This document shows, piece after piece, positions 8,090 through 15,788 of a stretch of 64,000 bases of DNA. The stretch covers positions 62,001 through 126,000 of the forward strand of contig JANRMQ010000009.1 of the NCBI GenBank assembly GCA_040981125.1, read 5' to 3'. The notes under the pieces are model-generated. The model was not told where the DNA came from and did no database searches. It saw only the letters and a list, made by a program, of their open reading frames with translations. The DNA is from DASSBQ01 sp040981125. GTDB lineage: Bacteria; Nitrospirota; Nitrospiria; Nitrospirales; Nitrospiraceae. The translations under genes were made by a program, and so were the position numbers. Within the stretch, counting starts at the first letter, position 1, and each line of letters starts with the position of its first letter.

Positions 8090-8938
8090 TTAGTGCAGCG
8101 ATGCGGCTTTCTTAAGCGGGTCCAAGAGCTTATCCGACACTTTGAGATTGCCGCGACCGGTTCCCACGAAAATATCGGGTTTGGTCACACCGTGAAAATC
8201 GCTCCCGCCGGTGACGAGCAGATCGAGGCGCTTGGTCAGACTCAAATACTCTGCCGTCTGCTTTGCATTATGTGTGCTGTAGTGAACCTCGATGCCGCCC
8301 AGGCCTGCTTCTTTGAGTTGTTCGACAAGGCGGCTCAGCCCTTCGGAGGTTTCTTTGACCCACGTCGGATGGGCCAACACGGCGACTCCGCCGGCCTCGC
8401 GGATCCAGGTGACCGCTTCGGTCGGCTCCGGCAGTTGGCGGGGTACGAATGCGGGACGTCCTTCGGCCAAATACCGATCGAACGCTTCCTTCGCCGAACT
8501 CACGAGTTTCTTGTTCATGAGGACACGCGCAATATGAGGCCGGCCGACGGATTCGGTGCCGGCCAAGTCCCGCACCTCCTCGTAGGTGACGGAGAGGCCG
8601 AGTTCGTTCAACCGTTGAATGATCCGAGGATTGCGCTCGTGACGGCTTTCCCGTAGGCCCTTCAGGCGTTCGTTGAGTTGCGGCTGCCGCCAATCGAAAC
8701 AATAGCCCAGGATATGCAACTCGCTGTCGCCATAGCGGGAGCTGATCTCCACGCCGGGAATGATTTCAATGTCGAAACGGGCTCCGACCTCCATGGCTTC
8801 CGGAATTCCTGCCACGATGTCATGATCCGTAATGGCCAGTGCGGTCACGCCCGCTGTCTTCGCAAAAGCCAGCACGTCCGCGGGAGAAAAGCTTCCATCC
8901 GAATGGGTCGTGTGAAGATGAAGGTCGATGCGGCTCAT
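8090..8938 (-). CDS. PHP-domain metallophosphoesterase (TrpH/RNase AM-like)
   Basis: This 282-residue protein opens with MSRIDLHLHTTHSDGSFSP, the HxH and DG signature of PHP domains. The further metal ligands follow: ITDHDI near 40, EISSRYGDSELHILGY near 65, VLAHPTW near 195 and GGSDFHG near 245. Family members (YciV/TrpH) remove phosphates from 3',5'-nucleoside bisphosphates and trim RNA 5' ends with three metal ions. Its ATG overlaps the stop of the FolB-methyltransferase gene by four bases, so the two are translated together. Confidence 0.9.
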   Translation of the reverse strand: MSRIDLHLHTTHSDGSFSPADVLAFAKTAGVTALAITDHDIVAGIPEAMEVGARFDIEIIPGVEISSRYGDSELHILGYCFDWRQPQLNERLKGLRESRHERNPRIIQRLNELGLSVTYEEVRDLAGTESVGRPHIARVLMNKKLVSSAKEAFDRYLAEGRPAFVPRQLPEPTEAVTWIREAGGVAVLAHPTWVKETSEGLSRLVEQLKEAGLGGIEVHYSTHNAKQTAEYLSLTKRLDLLVTGGSDFHGVTKPDIFVGTGRGNLKVSDKLLDPLKKAASLH

Positions 8939-9885
8939 AGCTTGGAAGAGACGGGCTTTTGAGCGACCAGCCGGGCGGTGAAAGCGGCGCCGGTTCCGCT
9001 GCTGCCGTGATGCTCTCCTTCGTCATAATGAAGGACGCGCAGCGAAGAGGTCAAGCCCAGCAATTCGTTGTGCGCGAGACAAAATTCCCGGCGCCGCGGA
9101 TGATGGTGGTGAAAATGGTTGTCGATGAGGAATGTTTCGTACACGAGCAATCCTCCGTCTTTCAAGGCCTGCAATAACGGAGCAAAGAGCGGCCGAAACA
9201 AATAGAAGAATACGATGATGAGCTCATATTGTTCGCAGCCCAGATCAGGAGGCCGGTCGGGATACTGTTCGAGATCAAGCACTGTGGTATTAAGATTGGA
9301 CAGACCCAGAGCTTGCGCGCTCGATCGTAAGGTGCTCAGTGCCATCTCGTCCCGATCGAGGGCCTCGACTTCCATTCCATGCTGGAGCAGATAGAGACTG
9401 TTTCGTCCGGTTCCCGCCGCCAAATCAAGCGCCTTGCCTTTCGGCAGTCGATGAATCTGTTGCACCAGAAACGGCGCCGGTTCCGGCTCAGCCACAATGC
9501 GCGGCGTTATGGGTCTCGCTTTTTCGATCCGTACGCCGACCGAGCCGGCGCTGGTCGACAGCGGCGCATGAAGCTTTCTTAGCCAAATCCGCACCCGTTC
9601 AATCGGAAAATCCGCAAGGAGCATCGCCACAATACGCTCGGCCAGGTTTTCCAGCAGCCGGCAGTGTTGTCGAGAAACAAGGGCCACGACTCGTTCCGCC
9701 ACCGCGGCATAGTCCACCGTTTGGGCCAGATTGTCCGTTTCCGCGGCTTGGCCGGTGGGAAATTCCAGGTCCAAATCGATCGCGAGTTTCTGCGGGCGTT
9801 CGCGTTCCACCCGTTCCACTCCGCAATACCCCTCACATTCGAGCCGTTCGATGACAATCTGGCTGGCCATGTCCGGCATTGTCAT
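8935..9885 (-). CDS. Fusion: dihydroneopterin aldolase (FolB) plus SAM-dependent methyltransferase
   Basis: This 316-residue protein has two domains. Residues about 5-125 are FolB-like: IVIERLECEGYCGVERVERERPQ, the VDYAAVAERVV motif, and LLENLAERI with VRIWLRKLHAP. FolB catalyses the aldol cleavage of dihydroneopterin in folate synthesis. Residues about 145-310 are a class I methyltransferase: KALDLAAGTGRNSLYLLQHG (SAM-binding GxGxG-type loop), VEALDRDEMAL (acidic end of strand 2), and a TehB-like C-terminal part ending in TARLVAQK. An upstream alternative start at M4 or M7 is possible. The substrate of the methyltransferase half is unknown. Confidence 0.85.
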   Translation of the reverse strand: MTMPDMASQIVIERLECEGYCGVERVERERPQKLAIDLDLEFPTGQAAETDNLAQTVDYAAVAERVVALVSRQHCRLLENLAERIVAMLLADFPIERVRIWLRKLHAPLSTSAGSVGVRIEKARPITPRIVAEPEPAPFLVQQIHRLPKGKALDLAAGTGRNSLYLLQHGMEVEALDRDEMALSTLRSSAQALGLSNLNTTVLDLEQYPDRPPDLGCEQYELIIVFFYLFRPLFAPLLQALKDGGLLVYETFLIDNHFHHHHPRRREFCLAHNELLGLTSSLRVLHYDEGEHHGSSGTGAAFTARLVAQKPVSSKL

Positions 9886-9920
9886 GGATTAGATTTCACA
9901 CTGTCAAGAAAGCGGCCGGC

Positions 9921-9950
9921 TTGACTCACCTTTCAGGCGGCCCCTATAAT
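9921..9950 (+). promoter_or_regulatory. Sigma-70 promoter for the moa operon
   Basis: TTGACT at 9921-9926 and a perfect TATAAT at 9945-9950 are 18 bases apart. Transcription would begin near 9957, about 36 bases before the moaC start, in a gap with divergent genes on both sides. Confidence 0.75.
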
Positions 9951-9992
9951 TCTGTCACTTGAGACGATCAAGCAACTGATTCTCAAAGGAAA

Positions 9993-10499
9993 ATGGGCGA
10001 GTTCACTCACTTTAACGATGCGGGCCGCGCCCGGATGGTCGATGTCGGCGGAAAGGCCCCGACCGAACGAATCGCCAGCGCGCAGGCCACGGTGTGGCTG
10101 GAGCCGGAAACCCTCGAAAAGATTCAGCGCGGAAAGGTCGCCAAAGGAGATGTCTTGGCTGTCGCTCAGGTGGCCGGCATCATGGGGGCCAAGAGGACTC
10201 CGGATCTCATTCCCATGTGTCATCCCGTGGCCTTGACCAGCGTCGATATCGGCTTCAAAGAACAAGCTCTGCCGAATCGGGAAGGACGGTGCTCGATTTT
10301 GATTACCGCCACCGCGAAGACCACGGGCCCTACCGGAGTCGAAATGGAAGCCATGACGGCCGCGTCGGTCGCGGCCCTGACGATTTATGACATGTGTAAA
10401 GCGATCGACCGCGCGATGAGCTTCAGCGACGTGTGTCTCTTGTCCAAATCAGGGGGCAAATCGGGCACGTACATGAGAGAAATGAAGAATGAAGGTTGA
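9993..10499 (+). CDS. moaC: Cyclic pyranopterin monophosphate synthase MoaC
   Basis: This 168-residue protein matches MoaC along its length: FTHFNDAGRARMVDVGGKAPTER at the start, LIPMCHPVALTSVD near 70 (the conserved active-site loop), ATAKTTGPTGVEMEAMTAASVAALTIYDMCKA near 110 (Lys and Glu active-site residues) and KSGGKSGTY near the end. It converts the MoaA product to cyclic pyranopterin monophosphate in molybdenum cofactor synthesis. It is the first gene after a strong promoter and is followed by moaD-moaE and moaA. Confidence 0.97.
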   Translation: MGEFTHFNDAGRARMVDVGGKAPTERIASAQATVWLEPETLEKIQRGKVAKGDVLAVAQVAGIMGAKRTPDLIPMCHPVALTSVDIGFKEQALPNREGRCSILITATAKTTGPTGVEMEAMTAASVAALTIYDMCKAIDRAMSFSDVCLLSKSGGKSGTYMREMKNEG

Positions 10500-10522
10500 G
10501 GAATCAGAATGAGTTCGAAGCC

Positions 10523-11218
10523 ATGATGACCACAGTGCGTTTATTCGGCATGACGAAATCACTGGCGGAGAATCAAGACTCCCTGTCGCTTGATCTTGCC
10601 GGTTCGCGGTTGGTCCGCGATCTCATCGGCCTGTTGAACAGCCGGTATCCTCAGATTGGAGAACTCATCCTCAAGAAAAAAATTCTGGTATCGGTCAACC
10701 AGGAAATCGCCCACGAGGAGCTTGAAATCAACGAAGGGGATGAAGTGGCGCTGCTCCCGCCCTTCGCAGGGGGAACCACTATGGGTGAAAGAGACGGCGA
10801 GTTAGTGCGTGTGCAGCGGGAGAACTTTTCCATCGATGCGGAGATCGACCGCGTCCGTCGGCGATCCAAGCGGATCGGCGGCATCGCCGTATTTTTGGGA
10901 ACCGCTCGGGATCGCTCCAAGGGCCGTGATGTCGAGAGCCTCACCTTCGAGCATTACGAGGGGATGGCGCAGAAGAAGCTGCGCGAGATTCGGGAGCGGG
11001 CGCTCAAGGATTTCGACGTCATCGAAGTCTTGTTGCTTCATCGATACGGCGATATCGGGATCGGCGAGAATATCGTGCTGGTCGTGGTGGGGGCGGAACA
11101 TCGGGCGCAGGCCTTTCAAGCCTGCAAATGGGCTATCGATGAACTCAAGCAGATCACGCCGATCTGGAAGCGCGAACAGACTCCGGAAGGCGACGTGTGG
11201 GTCGAAGAACATCCATGA
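10523..11218 (+). CDS. moaE: MoaD-MoaE fusion (molybdopterin synthase, both subunits in one chain)
   Basis: In this 231-residue chain, residues about 1-84 are a MoaD/ubiquitin-like domain (VRLFGMTKSLAENQD, then INEGDEVALLPPFAGG, the GG tail). Residues about 98-231 are MoaE (GGIAVFLGTARDRSKGRDV, LTFEHYEGMA, LLHRYGDIGIGE, VGAEHRAQAFQA, ITPIWKRE with the catalytic Lys). Free MoaD must expose its GG terminus to receive sulfur, so the fusion probably has to be cleaved after GG. An in-frame TTG at 10496 overlapping the moaC stop is an alternative start, but homology begins at the ATG pair at 10523/10526. Confidence 0.92.
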   Translation: MMTTVRLFGMTKSLAENQDSLSLDLAGSRLVRDLIGLLNSRYPQIGELILKKKILVSVNQEIAHEELEINEGDEVALLPPFAGGTTMGERDGELVRVQRENFSIDAEIDRVRRRSKRIGGIAVFLGTARDRSKGRDVESLTFEHYEGMAQKKLREIRERALKDFDVIEVLLLHRYGDIGIGENIVLVVVGAEHRAQAFQACKWAIDELKQITPIWKREQTPEGDVWVEEHP

Positions 11219-11241
11219 GCCGTTCCTCCGAGGAAAATCCC

Positions 11242-12276
11242 ATGTCGGTGAGCGATACCTTCGGACGTCCGCTCCAGAGCCTGCGCCTGTCCGTCACCGA
11301 CCGATGCAACCTGCGCTGCAAGTATTGCATGCCGGAAGAGGATTACGCCTGGCTGCCCCGCGAAACCATCCTCACTCTTGAAGAAATGGCTCAGATCACG
11401 GAGGTCTTCACCGATGTGGGAGTCGAAAAGGTTCGGCTGACCGGAGGGGAGCCGTTATTGCGGCGTGACCTCCCCCGGTTTGTCAGAATGTTGACGCAGA
11501 ATCGCCGCATTACCGATATTGCCTTGACCACGAACGGCGTGCTGATGGCGGAGCAGGCGGCGGACCTGTACTACGCCGGTCTCCACCGTGTGACGGTGAG
11601 TCTGGATACGCTTCGGGCCGATCGGTTTCGCGCCCTCACCAAACGGGATCTGCACCATCGGGTGTTTGACGGCATCAAGGCGGTGGTCCAGGCGGGATTC
11701 TCCTCATTGAAATTCGATACGGTGGTTATCAAGGGGTATAACGACGACGAACTGGTCGACATGATCGAGTACGGTAAAACGGTCAAGGCGGAAGTGCGGT
11801 TTATCGAGTATATGGATGTGGGTGGCGCCACCGACTGGTCCATGAGCCAGGTTCTGTCAAAGGCCGATATGTTGGAGCGATTGGGCCGGCACTATGGAAG
11901 CATCGAACCAGTCATCGAGGACAGCACCGCGCCCGCTCAGCGGTTCGTCTTGCCTGATGGAACCACGCTCGGAATTATTCCGTCCACCACCACGCCGTTT
12001 TGCAGAACCTGCGACCGAAGCCGGCTGACTGCGGACGGCATGTGGTACCTCTGTCTCTACGCGAAGCAAGGCATCGATCTGAGGGCGCCCCTCCGATCAG
12101 GGGTTTCTCGTGGAGATATGGCGGCACACATCGCGTCCACCTGGCAAGGCCGCACCGATCGCGGCGCAGAAGAGCGAAAGGCCCTGGAACCGTTGGGTTT
12201 GCGGGAACAGCGTCTGATCGAAATCGGCAAGTTGCGCGAAGATCCCCACCTCGAAATGCACGCCCGCGGGGGATGA
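11242..12276 (+). CDS. moaA: GTP 3',8-cyclase MoaA (radical SAM)
   Basis: This protein of about 344 residues has the radical-SAM cluster CNLRCKYC and the GGEPLLR motif, and a second cluster CRTCDRSRLTADG with a later Cys in WYLCLYA that binds the C-terminal iron-sulfur cluster. It turns GTP into the 3',8-cyclo compound that MoaC uses. The ATG at 11242 has GAGGAA six bases upstream; an ATG at 11215 overlapping the moaE stop is an alternative. The usual C-terminal GG tail is present as HARGG, the form needed for GTP conversion. Confidence 0.96.
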   Translation: MSVSDTFGRPLQSLRLSVTDRCNLRCKYCMPEEDYAWLPRETILTLEEMAQITEVFTDVGVEKVRLTGGEPLLRRDLPRFVRMLTQNRRITDIALTTNGVLMAEQAADLYYAGLHRVTVSLDTLRADRFRALTKRDLHHRVFDGIKAVVQAGFSSLKFDTVVIKGYNDDELVDMIEYGKTVKAEVRFIEYMDVGGATDWSMSQVLSKADMLERLGRHYGSIEPVIEDSTAPAQRFVLPDGTTLGIIPSTTTPFCRTCDRSRLTADGMWYLCLYAKQGIDLRAPLRSGVSRGDMAAHIASTWQGRTDRGAEERKALEPLGLREQRLIEIGKLREDPHLEMHARGG

Positions 12277-12328
12277 CGGACTCGACCACATCCAATGCGA
12301 ATCCCCGCCAGCCGGTTCCGGAGGTTAC

Positions 12329-13036
12329 GTGACTGATTCGCATGGGCTCACAATCATGGGGCTGGGCTTCGTGTTGGGCCTTCGGCATGCGCTCGATGCG
12401 GACCATATCGTGGCGGTCTCTACGGTGCTCGCCGAACGCCCCAGTTTACGGGCGTCCGGGACAGTCGGTTTGTTCTGGGGATTGGGGCATACGCTGACGC
12501 TGTTGTTGGTAGGTATGTTCGTGCTGGCGTTGCGGATTTCTATTCCGGAATCCCTGGCGGCGGCGTTGGAGTTTTGTATCGGCCTTATGTTGGTTTTCCT
12601 CGGCCTCAGCTTGGCCCGCCGCCTGTACCGGGAGGAGTGGCATGTCCATCCGCATGAACATGGCGGCAGGCGACACGTGCACCTTCACCGGCATGCTCTC
12701 CGCCAGGACCATGCGCATGCTCATTGGTTTCAAGAGGCACGGCGGCCGCTCCTCATCGGCATGGCGCATGGATTGGCGGGGTCGGCCGCCCTCTTGTTGA
12801 TGGTCGTGTCGGCGGCCGGTACTGTGTTCCAGGGAATGGGATATATCCTTATCTTCGGTATCGGCTCCATCATCGGCATGATCGCCGTCGGGACGGCGAT
12901 CAGTCTTCCGTTTGTGTTGTCGCTCTCGATCGGGCGCGGCGCCTTCATCGCGGTCCAAGGGGTGGCCAGCCTCGGCAGTATCGGCCTCGGTCTTCTGTTG
13001 ATGTGGCGGCTGAGCCTCGGCGAATCCGGTTTCTGA
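12329..13036 (+). CDS. NicO/UreH-type nickel or cobalt transporter
   Basis: This 235-residue membrane protein starts at a GTG with GGAGG at ideal spacing. The first helix carries LGLRHALDADHIVAV, the HX4DH metal-transport motif of NiCoT/NicO proteins, and GLFWGLGHTLTLLLVG follows. A His-rich cytoplasmic loop (HVHPHEHGGRRHVHLHRH with further HAHAH) at about 105-135 probably binds metal. Six hydrophobic segments are visible. It follows moaA by about 50 bases and may share the moa transcript. Urease or hydrogenase genes are not in the window, so its metal client is not shown. Confidence 0.85.
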   Translation: MTDSHGLTIMGLGFVLGLRHALDADHIVAVSTVLAERPSLRASGTVGLFWGLGHTLTLLLVGMFVLALRISIPESLAAALEFCIGLMLVFLGLSLARRLYREEWHVHPHEHGGRRHVHLHRHALRQDHAHAHWFQEARRPLLIGMAHGLAGSAALLLMVVSAAGTVFQGMGYILIFGIGSIIGMIAVGTAISLPFVLSLSIGRGAFIAVQGVASLGSIGLGLLLMWRLSLGESGF

Positions 13037-13216
13037 CCGGGATGGTGTCTCCGGCATGGTCATTGAGTTCTTTTCTGCCTTCTTGTCATCCTATGCGAAG
13101 GGCGGGCTCAATTCCGCGTGCGCGGCTTCATCGGGTGTGTTATCCTCCCACTCGCTTAAACCGTGAGGCACGTGGGCCGGTATGCATGTGATATCGAGGC
13201 GACGACACCGTGAGGA

Positions 13217-13626
13217 ATGTGTGTGTTGGGTTGTCATGACGCCGATCAATTGGCGGCGGGTCCCGAAGGTTCCGTGGAGCGCCGCACGTGCGGATTATTA
13301 TTAAACGATACCGCGTTGCTGGATGCAGGAACCGGCGGCTCGCGTCTTTACCTGCATGAGCAGCGTCGGATCCAAGCGGTTCTCTTGACGCATCTTCATT
13401 TCGATCATATCCGAGATCTCCGACACTCGCCGACAATTTGACCGGAGAGATCGACGAGCCGACCCCGGCTCTCTTGGCGAAGGAGCTTCACAAGCTTGGT
13501 CGACTTGAAGTTCCGGTGTACCTAATGAAGGCCGGATTCGAAAGCCGTATCGGAACAGAGTCGCGCCGTCTTGAGATTTCCCGCCTGTCGGTGTTGGTGG
13601 ACCGGCAAGAGTTTTTTCTCACGTAG
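13217..13626 (+). pseudogene. Decayed metallo-beta-lactamase-fold hydrolase, internal deletion and frameshift
   Basis: The first frame (13217-13441) encodes VLGCHDADQLAAGPEG, CGLLLNDTALLDAGTGG and AVLLTHLHFDHIRDL, the start of an MBL-fold hydrolase of cyclic-nucleotide-phosphodiesterase type with the HxHxDH zinc motif. It then stops. A second frame (from about 13438) encodes what looks like the C-terminus of the same protein (TPALLAKELHKLGRLEVPVYLMKAGFESRI, ending LSVLVDRQEF). Roughly 130-150 residues expected between them are missing and the frame changes at the join. This is best read as a gene remnant. Confidence 0.7.
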
Positions 13627-13633
13627 GTGATGT

Positions 13634-14470
13634 ATGGCATGGTTCAAGAAGAGTAAGGCGGCGGAGACCGAGGGGCCGAAACGCAATAAGGGCGCGGAGG
13701 GCATGTGGCTCAAATGCAATCACTGCCGCGAGATCGTGTACCGCAAAGAGGTGGACCGGAATAACAAGGTCTGTCCGAAATGCGAGTATCATTTTCCCAT
13801 TTCGGTTATCGAACGCATCAATCTGCTGATCGATCTCGGCACATTTAAAGAGTGGGATGCCGATCTCGAACCGCAGGACCCGCTGAATTTTCAGGACACC
13901 CGCTCGTATCGGGAACGGATCAAGTCCCAGCAGGACAAGACCGGCCGCAAGGACGCGATGGTGATCGGCGAGGGTCAGATCAACGGGCGCAAAGCCGCGC
14001 TGTGCGTGTTCGATTTCAGTTTTATGGGCGGCAGCATGGGCTCGGTCGTCGGAGAGAAAATCTGCCGCGCCGTCGATCGGGCGCTGGCCGGCCGCTTGCC
14101 GTTGATCCTGATCACGGCGTCCGGCGGGGCCCGGATGCAGGAGGGAATTTTGTCGCTGATGCAGATGGCGAAAACGTCGGCGGCCATCGCGAAACTCGGC
14201 GAGGCCAAATTGCCGTTTATCTCGATCCTGGCGGATCCTACGTTCGGCGGCGTGACGGCTAGTGTCGCCATGTTGGGAGATGTTATTATCGCCGAACCGA
14301 AAGCGCTGATCGGCTTCGCCGGCCCCCGTGTCATCGAGCAAACCATCAAGCAGCAGTTGCCGGACCAATTCCAGCGGGCGGAGTTTCTCCTGGAACACGG
14401 CATGGTGGATATGATTGTCGAGCGGAAGCATCTGAAAGAAGCGGTCAGCACGCTGGTCAGTCACTTCTGA
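13634..14470 (+). CDS. accD: Acetyl-CoA carboxylase carboxyltransferase subunit beta
   Basis: This 278-residue protein has the N-terminal zinc ribbon LKCNHCREIV with VCPKCEYH, then the crotonase-like carboxyltransferase domain: DFSFMGGSMGSVVGEK, LITASGGARMQEG and FAGPRVIEQTI. It transfers the carboxyl group from biotin to acetyl-CoA to make malonyl-CoA, with AccA as its partner. It starts eight bases after the MBL remnant and is followed by folC, the common accD-folC pairing. Confidence 0.97.
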   Translation: MAWFKKSKAAETEGPKRNKGAEGMWLKCNHCREIVYRKEVDRNNKVCPKCEYHFPISVIERINLLIDLGTFKEWDADLEPQDPLNFQDTRSYRERIKSQQDKTGRKDAMVIGEGQINGRKAALCVFDFSFMGGSMGSVVGEKICRAVDRALAGRLPLILITASGGARMQEGILSLMQMAKTSAAIAKLGEAKLPFISILADPTFGGVTASVAMLGDVIIAEPKALIGFAGPRVIEQTIKQQLPDQFQRAEFLLEHGMVDMIVERKHLKEAVSTLVSHF

Positions 14471-14494
14471 AGGCGTCCTCCTTCGGACCTCGCA

Positions 14495-15787
14495 ATGATC
14501 TATTCGTCTGCCGTCGAATATCTCTACGGCCTTCAAAAACACGGGATCAAGTTAGGGCTGGCCGGTACAGAAGCGATCCTGTCCCGGCTCGATCATCCGG
14601 AACGGCGATATCGCGCGATTCACATCGGCGGAACGAACGGAAAAGGGTCCACGGCGGCGATGGTAGCGTCGGTGTTGATGGCCGCCGACTACCGCGTCGG
14701 TTTGTACACCTCGCCGCATTTGGTCGATTTTCGTGAACGAATCCGCGTGAACGGCGCGTTGATTCCGGAACGCCGCGTCGGCGAACTGGTCTCGCACATC
14801 CGGGCTTCGGTGGACCCGGACTCTCCCTTGACCTTCTTCGAATTCACGACCGCCTTGGCATTCCAATATTTTGCCGAGACGCAGGTGGACGTGGCCGTGC
14901 TCGAGGTCGGCATGGGCGGGCGCTTCGACGCCACCAATGTCGTGCAACCGGTTGCGACGGCCATCACGACCATCTCGCTGGATCATGAAGATTATCTGGG
15001 GCATACGACCGAACGCATCGCTTACGAGAAGGCGGGCATCATCAAACCTGGTATTGCGGTCGTTCTCGGACGGGTGGATCAACAGGCGGGGAGGATGATT
15101 CGAGCAGTTGCAGAAGCGCAGCGCGCGCCTGTCTATCAACTCGGAGTCGATTTCGATGTACGGGGGGACTCGACCTCCTTCGAATATGCAGGGATCGGTG
15201 TCACCCATGGCGGTTTGCCGTGCCGGCTCCTCGGCCGACATCAACTCGATAATGCCGCCTGCGCGCTGGCGCTGATGGAGGTGGCTGAACGGGCGGGATT
15301 GCGGGTACTCCCCGAGGCAAGGAAAAGCGGCCTCGCCGCGACTCAATGGGAGGGGCGCCTGGAAACGGTGGATCGGAATCCCGCAGTGGTCCTGGACGGG
15401 GCCCATAATCCCGCGGCAGCCGGGGTGCTTTCGGCATTCCTTGCGGAGTTTCGCGCCTCGCATCCGGGAAGCCGCGTGGCACTGATTCTCGGCATGATGC
15501 GTGACAAGGCTCATCGTGCATTCGTGCAGTCGCTCCTGTCGACGATCGATGAATTGATTGTGACGCAAGCCGCGATCCCACGGGCGGCGTCTCCTCTCGA
15601 ACTTCGCGAAAGCCTGGCCGATCTCATGCCGTCCATGCATACGGCTGCGACTCCCGGCGAGGCGTTATCGCTTGCGCGCGGTCTCATGAAGCCGGCCGAT
15701 CTCATTTGCGTTGCCGGATCGCTCATGCTCGTGGGTGATATGAAGGCGTTACTCCGCGGGTGGACCCTTTCGCCCGTCCGTGGATAA
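14495..15787 (+). CDS. folC: Folylpolyglutamate synthase / dihydrofolate synthase FolC
   Basis: This 430-residue Mur-ligase-fold enzyme shows HIGGTNGKGSTAAMV (P-loop), YTSPHLVDFRERIRVNG, VLEVGMGGRFDATN, SLDHEDYLGHT and, in the C-terminal domain, LETVDRNPAVVLDGAHNPAA. It adds glutamate to dihydropteroate and folates using ATP. The start ATG lies 24 bases after accD. The FolB fusion at 8935-9885 supplies an earlier step in the same pathway. Confidence 0.96.
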   Translation: MIYSSAVEYLYGLQKHGIKLGLAGTEAILSRLDHPERRYRAIHIGGTNGKGSTAAMVASVLMAADYRVGLYTSPHLVDFRERIRVNGALIPERRVGELVSHIRASVDPDSPLTFFEFTTALAFQYFAETQVDVAVLEVGMGGRFDATNVVQPVATAITTISLDHEDYLGHTTERIAYEKAGIIKPGIAVVLGRVDQQAGRMIRAVAEAQRAPVYQLGVDFDVRGDSTSFEYAGIGVTHGGLPCRLLGRHQLDNAACALALMEVAERAGLRVLPEARKSGLAATQWEGRLETVDRNPAVVLDGAHNPAAAGVLSAFLAEFRASHPGSRVALILGMMRDKAHRAFVQSLLSTIDELIVTQAAIPRAASPLELRESLADLMPSMHTAATPGEALSLARGLMKPADLICVAGSLMLVGDMKALLRGWTLSPVRG

Positions 15788-15788
15788 G

